Assembly (NCBI RefSeq): GCF_035582795.1
Contig: NC_134368.1
Coordinates: 7,417,501 to 7,481,500, forward strand
Length of the DNA stretch: 64,000 nt
Source of the DNA: Mycteria americana
Taxonomy: Eukaryota > Chordata > Aves > Ciconiiformes > Ciconiidae
Reading direction: 5' to 3'
Shown: positions 1 to 12,800 of the stretch, piece by piece
How the letters are laid out: the number at the start of each line of letters is the position of its first letter
Position numbering within the stretch: position 1 is the first letter of the stretch
Position numbers and translations under genes: made by a program
The notes under the pieces: generated by a model
Database searches by the model: none
Seen by the model: the letters and a program-made list of their open reading frames with translations, nothing else
What the model was told of the DNA's origin: nothing

Positions 1-696
1 GCCCTCCTGAAACCCAGTGAGCGTACTGATTAAACACTTCTATAGCAAGATTAAAGAAGTGCCACAAACTCTCAAGTGTAAAGTGGAACAAAGAATGGAG
101 CAACACAATGTGAATTATTTTTTTGCCCATCACTATTGCATGACTCCAGCTGAAAGCCCCTGGCTGCTTACTGCAAGTCTTCCACAGCTGTGGATATATG
201 TCTAACATTTCATATGTCCAACCACTAAACTTTGGGAGACATGCACAGAATCTACCCTCTCACTACTATCTCCAATACTACTGAGCTGTAGCACTCAAAC
301 TAAACTCATGTTATCCTATTGGCACTCAGCCCAGAATAGCAAAATAAAGAGCTTGAAGTCCTGCCAAAATATTTTCTACTCAAATGAAGCAGTTAAAAAA
401 TGTCTAAGGGCTAAAAAAACCACAGGCAACCTCTCATTAATCAGGTATATTAGACTTATAGCTTAACAGCTATGCACTGACATCTAGCAGTTTTGAACCA
501 GAGACCTAAGTGAGACCACTTTGACCAAGTAACTGTTTTTTTATCTCTCCTGGAAGATGAAGATCCATGTTATAGCTAACAGTGAGCACTCAACAGCCCC
601 CCTTTCAGAAAAGGAAAAAAAGGTCACTTGGATGTGGGGCATGTTATTCACATTTAAAGAATATCAAGGTCCATATAGAGTGAAAATTGTTCTTAC
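1..696 (-). other. KDM3A: KDM3A intron 11, partial
   Basis: Noncoding stretch downstream of the exon 11 donor. No exon 12-like sequence and no recognisable repeat is visible here. Confidence 0.8.
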
Positions 697-898
697 CTTC
701 TAAAGTGAAAGAATCGACAAAAGACAGTGGAGTCTCTTTGCTCTTTGTTCTTACGATAACTGTCCAAACGGCATTCCCTGCATTTATGCAAGTGAGGTGC
801 GATATTATTGCAGGAACCATCCTGTACAAATGCTTCTCCACTTTGCTGCAGCTTCTTCACTTTAGAGGCATCTGCTAAAATTGACTTGCGAACAATTA
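697..898 (-). CDS. KDM3A: KDM3A exon 11
   Basis: This exon is 202 bp and with one carried base gives 67 codons plus two bases. It encodes [29 protein letters not shown] and VFCRFFHFR. The acceptor is CCCTGCAG and the donor GTAAGA. The conserved CRECR and FCRF cysteines precede the known KDM3A zinc finger, which lies in later exons outside the window. The next exon, expected to begin near LQFNKHG, is not found at 1-660. Confidence 0.95.
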
Positions 899-3800
899 CT
901 GCAGGGAAGAGTAGTGTAGATTAGACAAGCTTCAGTTTCTCATATAAAGATGCAAGCAAATGTATTTTAGGGGAAGATCCATGTCAACTTTTCCTCTAAG
1001 TTTCACATTACACTGAAACAAAAGTTATGCTAAAATATTTGCAGTTGGCAGAAGCCTCTTTTCACGTCAGTAGAAACTTTCTCAAGCTATAGTTCCACTG
1101 GAGTCATAGTCTGTGGACCCAAGTTTAACAGCTCCTTTTGCTCCTTCACAGGGGAATATTTTGAAAGGGCGTCTGCTTTTAATGAAAGTTCTTCAGCCAT
1201 CAGGGCTGGAGTACCTGAGCACTGAGTAGACCAGGGCATGAGGCAACCACATTTCACAAGTAATGAAGACAGAAGTACAACCTGGCCATTTCCCAGTCCT
1301 GTTTTCACCCTTCATGATGCAATGGCTTTCAGCATCTTACTGTAACAGATGCCAACCATCTCTCTTCCTCCCACATTGCGGGTGAGGCCTAGCAGGGCAC
1401 AACAGCGACTGCTTGGCTGACTGTGTACTCATGTTAGTTATGGAATAGCACATGGTAATCCAAGACCAAACAACATGAGATTGGAACGAAAGAAGAGGTG
1501 AGTGTGTAGGGAGATTCCCAGAATCCTGAATGATCAGCTATACCACCTGATGCACAGCACAATGCATAACATCAGGAGTCCAGCTCCTTAAACAACTACA
1601 GCCATTCCCATTCTGTCCCATGTGGAAAACGTGAAGAGTTCACCAAGTGGAACCAGACCACAGAAAACACAGAAACAAGGCGAGTTGTTTTGGGGTTGGG
1701 GGGGGGGGTGTTGATTTTTTTTTTTGGTTGGTTGGATTTGTTTGTTTTGCTTTCAGAACAGTTATTAACTGAAAGCCCCTCTCGAACAAAGCTTTGTTGA
1801 GAAAAACTTCCATCTCTCACCATGCTTACAAAATTTCAGACCATCACTAAAAAAAGCAGTCTCATTATGCCATCAGCATTTGCATTCCAAACAGAACCTT
1901 GTTTTTGTAACCCATTTTGTCATTCTGTTCTTGCATACATTTTGTAACAACTTATTTCTAGGAATTCATTATTAGTCCTTTTCCTTTACCAGGAAAGGAC
2001 TTTTTCCTCAAGTTTATGGCATTCCTCCTGTGACCCACATTTGTGAACCCACAAATGACTCAAATTCCAAATCACTCACACAATTTAAATTACTAATTTT
2101 GTGTATGTTAGAGGACCTACTTGTATGTAGTCACACAAACTACAAGGACTTTCAAATGACAGGAAGTTTTAAAAATACTTACTATTATCCTGGACCTTGG
2201 CACTTCCAGTCCAAAAGCTTTCATTTTCATTTCTGTCATAAAGATTCTCATTTGAATTTCTTCTAATAAAAAATTCCATGTCTATAAGTTCATCAACCTT
2301 GTTTCCTTTGTGGCTGTTCTGGCTATTGCAATTGCTTTGTGATTTAACTCCAGACTCAGTAAAAGAGAGAAGATGAGCATCTGAGGTTGAGGGTCTACAA
2401 TCTAAAGTCCGCTGCAGTTCAAGAGTGCTACTGACTCTGGGTATTGCTATGGAAGAGTTAAGATGTTGCAACTGTTTTACAGAAACACACTCTTTTGGAA
2501 AGTTTGTTGTGGGCTTCATAAGAGGTTCATTTGTATTTTTCAGGTTGACTCCTTTTTCATTAGCTGAATCAGTCAAAGATGAAGATCTTGAGGTTGTCAA
2601 AGAGGTATATTTACCATTTTGATCATTGAGATTCTGCGTTTGTTCTTTAGATATAAACCCTACTTTAGGAAAGGCCGTCAGATCTTCCTTCAATGGTTTA
2701 ATTCCAGTATTAAGACAAGAAGGATGAGTTTCCGGTAAGCTTCGTCTACATGTGCTGAAACACAAGACATGCAAGAATTAGATCAAGAAAAAGCTGTCAA
2801 ACGAATCAGGGCATCAGCTGCTCAATCTAGTCACATTTAAAGCTTGAAAGAAGAAATTTAATCATGTACTTTGAATTCTGATGTTCCAAGATTTTAAATT
2901 TTGTGTGAGGTTAAACAGGTTTGTGTTTTTGAAAATTCTGGGTTTTGTTTAGGGCTTTTTTGTTGGTTGTTTGTGGTTTTTTGTGGTTTTTTTGTTTTTT
3001 ATTTTTTTAAGAGTTGGATAGAATGATAAAGCTGCGCACACATGTAGGCACATACAAGTTTAGCTACTGCAGCTACTCCACTACCTTCTCTCACAATTAA
3101 GCAGTTACTTTCTCATTTTCTCCATGCAACAGCTGTATAACTGAATGAATTTCACTTGCATGTCTGTGTGAGAAGATTCTAATTCTCAAGAAACTTCTGG
3201 CTGGCACTACAACTCTACATTAAAGGCAGTAAAACCACTCCCACACAAAAAGCTCAAATGAAAAAAATCATCATTTCTGCATTTATCTTGAGATACATAC
3301 ACAAAACTAAGTGGGGAAAAAAACCCCATACCACTTCTTTTAAAACTAACACACAAAATTTGAGTCTCCCCGTCACACTATTTCTACCATATATGCTCAT
3401 TTTTTTCACAGAATTGGGGGGCACAAACACAATATGCTAAGGTTCAAATTATGCAAGTTAGGAAGGAGCTGTGATTACGCTCAGGAAAACAGTTACAGTG
3501 ACCATAGCAATACAGTTCCCGTATTTGCTATGGTCAGAGAATTGAATAAAACATACCCTTCATCTCAGGCCCTGACTGCATTTCCTCCTGTCACAGCTTA
3601 TGCAGAAGTTTGTATTTTGCAGACATTTATCTGATTGAAAAATGCATTGACAACATGAATTCTAGAGCTAGATTGATAGTGGAAATGCAGTATTAGTTCA
3701 AATTTGTTCAAGGGAAGTTTGGAGTGGGAAACTCTGTACTTGAAGGTTTTACACCCAGTTGGACAATTTCTAGACTCCTACAGGTAACAAAGAAGTTTAA

Positions 3801-6800
3801 AGCCACTAGTGTTCAACAGAAATATAATTGAGAACCTGTACTTGATCTGCAAGAAGCTAGTATACAGGACACCTGCCTGAATGTGTTCTATTTTTCTTGG
3901 GGGCAGGGGAGGAATGCGTTTGATAAAAAGTAGGCACCACACCTACGTATAACCAACTGATCAGTTTACAGATGGGTACAATGAAGCAGTAACATTGGCT
4001 TGTGACACTGAAGGGCAACTACCTCAAAGATAATGTCAGCAACACGCACTCGTGGCCCAGAAGGCCAACTGTACCCTGGGCTGCATCAAAAGAAGCGTGG
4101 CCAGCAGGTTGAGGGAGGTGATTCGGCCCCACTACTCTGCTCTGGTGAGACCCCACCTGGAGTACTGTGTCCAGCTCTGGAGCCCTCAGCACAGGAAAGA
4201 CATGGACCTGTTGGAGTGGGTCCAGAGGAGGGCCATGAAAATGATCAGAGGGATGGAACACCTCTCCTACAAGGACAGGCTGAGAGAGTTGGGGTTGTTC
4301 AGCCTGGAGAAGAGAAGGCTCTGGGGAGACCTTAGAGCAGCCTTCCAGTACTTAAAGAGGGCCTATAGGAAAGATGGGGACAGACTTTTTAGCAGGGCCT
4401 GTTGTGACAGGACAAGGAGCAATGGTTTTAAACTAAAGGAAGGCAGATTCAGACTAGATATAAGGAAGAAATTTTTTACAATGAGGGTGATGAGACACTG
4501 GCACAGGTTGCCCAGAGAGGTTGTAGATGCCCCATCCCTGGAAACCTTCAAGGTCAGGTTGGACAGGGCTCTGAGCAACCTGATCTAGTTGAAGATGTCC
4601 CTGCTTATCGCAGGGGGGTTGGACTAGATGACCTTTAAAGGTCCCTTCCAACCAAACTGTTCTATGATTCTATTAAAAAAAAAAAAATATGGCATAATCA
4701 AGCACATTATGTATCCAGGACAATTAAGTCTAACACTTTTCTATGCCAATATTACAGAAGACTAGTTACTACAGTTCTTTAAAATGACTTCTGACTTTGT
4801 TTTGCTAAGAACTGGAGTTATTTTTGGAGGAAAAGTCTGCATAAGCATAAACTGATTCCTTACCCCTGAGGAGTTTCTGCACCAAGATTGGGTGGCGAGT
4901 TAGCTGGCAGGGGCAGGCCTTGATGCCTTTGGTCCTTATTAGCAGGAGTACATCCTAGCAATGCTTCACCCAACACTGTTGGCACTGACTGCACATGTCC
5001 CTGACTGGGAGAAACCTGTAAGGGAGATTTTAACAGTTAGGAAAACTCAGGATAAAAGAAATACTGCTTTGCAGAGTTCAGCTTAAAAAGAAAAATACAT
5101 TAATGCCCTTCCCACTGTGTTAAAGCTCGTTGAAGACCATTCCTCACTCAGTTTGCAAGTCAGAAAGACCTTAGAGTGTCCTTTTAAACCTTATAGGTTC
5201 CATGAAACACTGTTCATGTTAATTCATTTTCCCCCAATTAACAAACTTTTTGCGGGGAAGGAAGGTGTATTAAGGTGGAAAGGAAGATAGAAAGCTCTGC
5301 TCTTCATAACTGCCAGTGCAATGATCTTTCTAAAATAACTGCAATAATCCGAATTCAGAAATAGCTTTCAGAGCTCATGCAAAAAATCTTAGAGAAAAAT
5401 CAAAACTGTGAAGTTAGTCCGACAACGTTACCAAAAAGCTAGATGTGAACTTCCCTGTAGTGAGAAAATCTTTGCACCAGGATTCTAGGAAGTGTTAAGT
5501 AAAGAAATCCTGTGCTGACTGAATCACCAGCCTTACAAATCTACAATTCTTTTAGGAATACAAACAGGCCTATGAAATTAGCAAGTCTCTTTAAAAACAG
5601 TAGTTTTCTGTGGGGTAAGCTCCAAAATCCATACTCCAGCTCCAAAATCCATACTCCGCTCCCACAGGCTCAGCTTACTGCTGAAAGTTACACTACAGAC
5701 TTGTTACCATCAACTCCAAAATATTTCCTTTCTGCTTTGGTATAACACAGCTGTCAGGCATTGAGACAAGCTCTCAGAAAAATGCTGGAATTAATTAACT
5801 CCATATTAGAAATCAGAGTACTATCACATACTAAGTAAAACAAAAAATATGGCTTCAGCTTATCACTCCAATATATTCACATCTACCAAAAATCAGAGAA
5901 ACAAAAAGAGCTTCTGTTTTCCTTATTAGAAAGTACACTGACTTGTAACCCTTTTGAGAAAACAGTTGTAAGATATTTCCCAAAGAGTACAAAAGGGATA
6001 AAGGATCCAGTTCTCTGAAGGAAGGCAGACTAGAAAATTAGAAGTAACTTCACTACTTTAAGGAAAAACTATGGTGAAACAAGCTATGAATTCAGATCAC
6101 GACAACTCTTCTGCAGAACATTTGTCATATGACAAAGATCAGCTTTGCGTGCATCAAGCAGGCTGCTCGATGGCTGAATAGGCAGAAAGCCAAAGACTGG
6201 CAAACTGAGCACCTGAAAGATGCTAAAGGTACTCAAGCACAAGCTATAGAAACAACATAAGCAGAGTATGACTGCAATGCACTAGCTACTTCATGCCGAT
6301 TTGTTGCGCACTCTTCCTCAGCAGTACATACAAGACAGATCACTCTTTTCATTGAGGAATCTTATCCTGTACTTGCTACCTCATGCTGTATCTTTGTGAA
6401 GCCATAAAAGATTTCTAATAACTATATCCAGTCATTAGCCAGATCTACACAGTTGACTCGGCACAGGACCGACTGCACAGAAGCCAAGAAGAACACGAAG
6501 CCAAAAAAACGAAACAAAACCCAACCCTCCCACTCCACCACCACTCTAGAGCTGCCAGAAGGCTACTCCTGCCTAAAATATAATTTTTGGTCTGAATCAC
6601 TGGGTCAAAATTATAGTGCAAGTTTGAAGTACTGTTCTTTAGCCAAGCCATTATTTTTCATTTGCATTTCTATGTTTAAGTTACCCAGATCTTGTTTTGA
6701 CCTTTGAGACAGTTTTCTTAGATCTCAGTGATACTTGGCAGGTCACTCACAAAAGAAATAAATGTAGACATGGAAGTACTAGAAAAGTAGTCATATTCCC

Positions 6801-9800
6801 GTTTTTGTACTGAAACAACATTCTTCCAGACTGCTGCTTGTATAGCTTGGATCCTCAAAGCATGCAGGTGTAGCTGAAGGTTTTGGGGTTAAGTACAAAA
6901 TAGTTAAAGAACGAACGTGAAAAGTAAAGGTTATAAACTTGAGAACTGCTTTGCATTTTCTCCCACTACAGAATACATGACCAGGCAGGCTAACTCCTAA
7001 GCAGGAGGAAGGGGCAAAAAGCACAGTTAAAAACCAACAAGCTTCAAGGCTCAGTAACTTTTTCTCCAATTATCACAAGGCAAGACATTTTACCCATGCC
7101 TAGACAAGTTTCAAAGAACTCAACACACCCTCCCAGGTATTATATTTATTATTCCACTTTCCTATCTAATCCTTATTCAAGACCTTTCTGAGAAATGACA
7201 TAACCATTATATAACAGTCATATATAACATTGTAAGACATTACCTCAGGAGAAGATTTTGTGTGTTTAGCATCAACACTTCCACTATTCTCAGATGACTT
7301 TCTTTTCATGCCCCCAATTTTTTTAGATTTATCTGGAAGAGAAGGTGATCAAGATTAGTCTATTTATCACAAATATGCTACTTAGTGTTTGAAGGACAAA
7401 CAATAATAGGTCTTACCACATTTTCCATTGTTGTCATATATGATTTCAACATGAATTAACTCTGGATCTAGAGTTTTTAAAGCTGGAATCTTGGAAAGGA
7501 AAAAAAACCACAGAAGCAGCCATTTAGAGAGGTGAAAGTCACTGTTTGTATTTATCTTAGATGTTGTGGTATACACTAAGCTCAGACACTTAACTTCTAG
7601 ATTCTTTGAATACCAAGCTGAATTTAATATATTGTTGTGACAGTGTCTCTGCATGAAAACACACATATAAACTGGTGCTTCAAAGCACTGCGTACACAGC
7701 ATAGAAAGGAAAGAAACCAGGGTCATACATTTGCCTCACTCTTCAAATAAAGATTCCGGGTCCCCCTCATTTTGCATAGAAGGCCATTTGTTATTTGATA
7801 ATTCTACCAGCAGCATATAGAAACACTTTAGGGTAATAGATTATTCTGCACTACACTGATCCCCATTATTTTTAAGCTTATTACCGTAAGGATGGAATTA
7901 AAAATGGTGTTGATGGGGATATAAATACAAGTTCTCACCCATTCCCCATCTCTGTAAACCCCCAGCAACTGGTTCTTACCTCCTGACAGTTGACTTCTAG
8001 AGTTCTTGTAGCTGGGTTACCATTGACAACAACAGCTGTGAACCACTGAGTAGATGGATCCAGGCTATAAATTCTAATTTTTGAACCAATGATATTTTTT
8101 CCACCTTAAAAATTGAAAAAAATACAAGAAAAAGGAGCTTAAGAAAAAGGGAGAATGAAGATCATCACAGTTGCCAACATGAATTTGCCGACAGTACTGC
8201 ATGCAAGATGCAAGTAAACAAAACAAACTGAGAACATTGAGACACCTTCCACATAGCGGGGGGGGGGGGGGGGGGGGGGGCGGGGCGGAGAAAAGGCATG
8301 ATAAAACTATGTTCCAGCTCCCTCCTTCCTGGAATAGTTCAATTAAGTTTTCTGGAGGTTAAGACATGCAGCAGAGGCCAGACTGACCTCCAGATTCCAG
8401 ACAGTGAGGCAGATCAGTGGACACGGAAATGAAGATTCAATGATTAGATGTGAATTTTTCCTCTCTTTACAGTATTGGAAATGACAACTCTAAGTTGCCA
8501 TATTTACCTTCCCATAAAAGAAAAACATTTCTTGCATATGCAAAGATATGACTACAAATATGCTTGTATGAAACCAGTAATTAAGAATTTCAAGCTGGCG
8601 AATCTAAAAATAACAATTTTAACTTGACTAAAAAAAAAGTAGTCTCCATGTAAAACTTTACCTTGGAACTTTTTATAAAGAAGCAGCAGACTGAAAAAAA
8701 AAAAAAATCAAGCTACTTGAAACAATAAACAACTCCAAATAATTTCAGTGAGGATTGCTACATATTTGATATCTCTTTCACAAGTGCCAGGTCATCTATA
8801 TGTGCCTAAATTATGTATTCACTCTTACAAAGGAAATACTTGAAACTTAAACCTCTGTAATTCTTCACATTTTGCATTCATTGCTGTGAAAAAAAGTGGA
8901 ATCAGTACTTTAAAAAAGCTTTTATCCCTAAAATAGATTACTGTAATTTACACCATCACTCTAAGATTTCCTTTTTGGCTTGAGTATTTATTGCCAGAGT
9001 TTTCCTCTACAGAGTATGCTTGTACCTTGTACCAAGCGTGTTTCATCTAGGTGTTTCTTAACCAAAGCCTGAATTTCTTCATTAACATGTTGATCATCCT
9101 TAAGAGGAAGCCTGGAACTGTCCACATCCTATTTCAGGAAAAAAAATATAGAAGTTGGTATTAAGCATAATGCTTTTGATTAACAAAACCCTATAATATT
9201 TAGAAACAAGATAACAGCAATTCATACAAGTCCAACAAGTTTCTCATTACTCTATGTTCCTTCAGCTCCTAGGATATTGTATTTATTGAGGCAGACATCA
9301 TTTCCTTACCACTAATCTGGATCAACCATCTGCAAGCCAGACTGAAGCGAGCTCTCCAGGTCCACTTTAATATTGTTCTGAAAACAATCTGGCTTTGTTT
9401 TACTACATTGCTAATGAGAACTAAGTTTAATTGAACCATCCATTTTTTAATTTAGGATTTTAAGTTCTCAGAAGCAGCAACTAATAAGTAGTCCTGAACA
9501 GATGTAAATGCAAATATTTTAAGTTTTATGTTTCTATTCAGGATGATAATGCCAGGATCCAGTCCATCTCAAGACACCATTATAAAATGTTCATATGAGT
9601 GCAGAGTCAGCTACATCTAAATCATTTATAGTTATTCAGCATCATGTATTTATATTTTAGGGGTTTTTTTCTCTATTGTTATCTAAAACAAGCTGCTTGA
9701 CAACATTTAGAATTGATTCTGAAATGGAAGGCTTAGAGCAGGTTTTTACCAATGACTCAGAGTGCTCAAAAAAGGTTTTGATAGGGTTTTTTGGTTGGGT

Positions 9801-12800
9801 TTTTTTTTTGTTTTATTTTGGTTTGGGGTTTTGGAGGGTTTCTGTTGTTGTTGGGGTTTTTTTGGGGTTTGGGTTTTTGTGTTTTTTTTTTTTTTTTTTT
9901 GTCCCAAGCACTGCTCTGGTATTTGTAAGAAGCAGAAGGCTGAAGAGCTAGTAGTCAAGAAACTGTTATTCAAGATGCCAGAAAAGCAATCTTCTCCATT
10001 GCAGTATTGAGATTAGGCTTCTACATAAAGAAATCTCTACTCTGTTGTTGAGCCAACACAGGCAAGACAACAATCTACAACTCAAATTTACCTTTAAGTG
10101 ATTCTTTTGTTAGTTTCTCAAGAGGAGTTGTCTATTTGCTGACTGTTAACAAGTCAAAGTAGAACACTAATGATGGTGCTACTAGCAGTCTCAACATGGG
10201 ACATCTATTACTAGTTTTATTCAGACTGTTTATAGGTCTTGAGAGTAGTTTCCTGAAAAGGTTAAGCCCTTTATAGCAGATACTATAAGCCCTAATAGCA
10301 GATACTATTCTTCAAAATGCCTGACCAGTTAGTCACACAGGGCAATTGTTTCAACCCGTCTCTACTTAATTTTCACTAACAAATTTTCCTCCTGGTGCTC
10401 AATACAGGGACTGTAATTCAACCATCTCATTTACATCCTGCCCAATTGCTCATTTGTTTAGGATTAGAAGTGATGTGCTTCTATTAAACGGCAAGATTTA
10501 GTCCAGATATCCCTGCAACTCCTTTCATAGCAATGACAGTCATGTCACAAGAACAAAGGGAAACTATTCCAGATTATCCCCACCATCAACATGACGCAAT
10601 TGCTGTCACCTGAGCTGAATAACTGTCCTAGCACTCTCCCTCATCCAGCTCTCTTAAGTGACCATGTCCTGGATCAGCTTCAGAAGGTTTTTAATCAACG
10701 GATACATTACACTCAGAACTGATATTTATGAGTTATGGCAAAACACACCTACTCCAAGTTTTTACCCATCTAAAGTTTGCAGTTAGAATATATTAACTAG
10801 ACGTATCTTAAATACCAAGATTAAAGATTTATCTCCCATCTTTATAATGCCATACAAGGTTACCTGAATGGGTGTCAAAAGGTCTTTAGAAAGAAAAACA
10901 CATCTCTCTTCACCGAGATAGCGTACTGAAACCATTGATCCCAAACCAGCTTTGTCCACTAAGGATTTGTAAGTCTAGAAAAAGTGATAAACATTTTCTT
11001 AGAAACAGAGTAAGAAGATCTCATCATTCCTCATGTGCATTTAAAAAATTATTTTAGTTTTGCATCTATTTCTCTGTTAAGATACCACATCTACATGCAA
11101 CCCTCGAAACGAAGCAAGTTTCTAATAAAACTTCTAATACGTGCCTAACAAAGGAGTTACTGGACTATACTTGCTATACTTGAAATTAATTGCATTTATT
11201 AGAATGAGTTAGGAATCCAGTTCAGGTGGCTGTTATTAATAATCGCTAATCATTCATCTCAACATGAAGAATTTACTAATACTAAGAGTTCTGATTGTGC
11301 ATATGTTAACAAAAAACCCTCCCTTACAGTAGATTGGGGGAATAACTAGCAAGTCAATGAAGGCCTGCTGCACGGCTTGCATTACAGTTCTCAAAGCTCA
11401 TGCAACATTGAGAATATACTGAAGCCTTAGTTTAGGCGCATATGATGACTTGTATAGCCTCACAGTTGTTATACCACTGCAGTACAATGTTGAAGTTATG
11501 TTCAGGTATACTAAAGGCTTTAAGAACAGGCAAGAAACAAAAGTTTCCTTTAAAAGCTTCTGAACTCTTCCCAATATGTTCAATATGTAAATTTTGTCTG
11601 GTCCTGCAGTAACAGCTCTGAGCAAGTAGGCATCAGGAGCCTGGAACATCAGAAGTGGCAAGAATAACTCCTTCCTATGTGAAGGGTACATTTGTGCCCC
11701 ATTTAAAAGAAAAAAAAAAAAAAAAGGAAAATAATTCTGATAGAGTATGCATTTGGGTTTCCAAAGGACTGAGCAAGTAAACAAAGACTTTCTTCCCCTT
11801 TGTTGTTTTCACTTCACTTAGGACAGCATTGGCAAAGGGGCAATATCACCATAAGAGGAACAAGAGTCTCTCCAGGAGTGACCAAGCATTAAAAGAGTTC
11901 TGCAAAACTACTCCATTTGTCAGAAACATACTCTCCCATATACTTGAATCAATAAACTGTGATCAAGATTTAAATAAATTAATCCACACACCTCTTTTGT
12001 GACCACTTCTTTCCTACCTTGTGGTGTGGTAAAGGGAGAAAAAGTCTTTTTTGCCAAGGCAAGCTCCAGTATTGTGCTTTACTTTTATCCTACAACATTC
12101 CTCTGCTAAACGAGCTTTGGAACACGTACACCGCATGAACTGACAGATCAAACACATCATGAGGAAAACCTTACGCATAAATTGAAGACAAGTATCCAGT
12201 AAGAACTGTTCAGATACTTGGAAAGGGACAACAGCTAAGTTTAAATAAGCAGGTTTTCAGAACATTGTATCAGCAAAATCTACTAGTAGAACTGCTGATA
12301 TTAATGCACAGGTCAGGAAATAAAATTAAGGATTCATCTTTCTACTTCCTCTCCCATCCTATTTGGCCCTACTTCCAATAAATATCTGCTTAGATTAGCT
12401 TTGCTTAAGAAAAAAGCTCAGCTAAAACTCAGCATATGAATTACCTTGCATACTTTATACCTAGCAAAGTTAAGGGTATTAAAACATGGACTACAACTTC
12501 AGCATAATTAACGTACAGCAAGTTTACATCTTCATTTATTTCACAACTACTTTTATGAGTAGCAGTATCCAAAGCAGTGAAGTAAACTATACTGGCTGAA
12601 TGAATACATTAAGAAATGTTCCCTGTTCACCTCTGTTGGCTAATTTGCCTAGCCAGCCATGCATGGCAGTTACAGAAAGCTTAGTTCTCTGGCTTGTACA
12701 GTGTAGCTCCGGTTTTTATATGCATAAAATCCAAATTTCACAAATCATCTGTGCCAGGCAGCCATCACATAAAGGTCATTTAAATTATTTTTGTCTCAGA

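Larger units (their letters stand above)
9129..10863 (-). other. KDM3A: KDM3A intron 4
   Basis: Holds a G/T-only low-complexity tract at about 9773-9900 and an imperfect 22-23-bp tandem duplication at 10264-10308. Nothing else is recognised. Confidence 0.85.

Noticed and set aside
1-660. KDM3A exon 12
   Set aside because: The revcomp of the first bases has a CAG acceptor-like end, but the following sequence does not match the expected LQFNKHG start.
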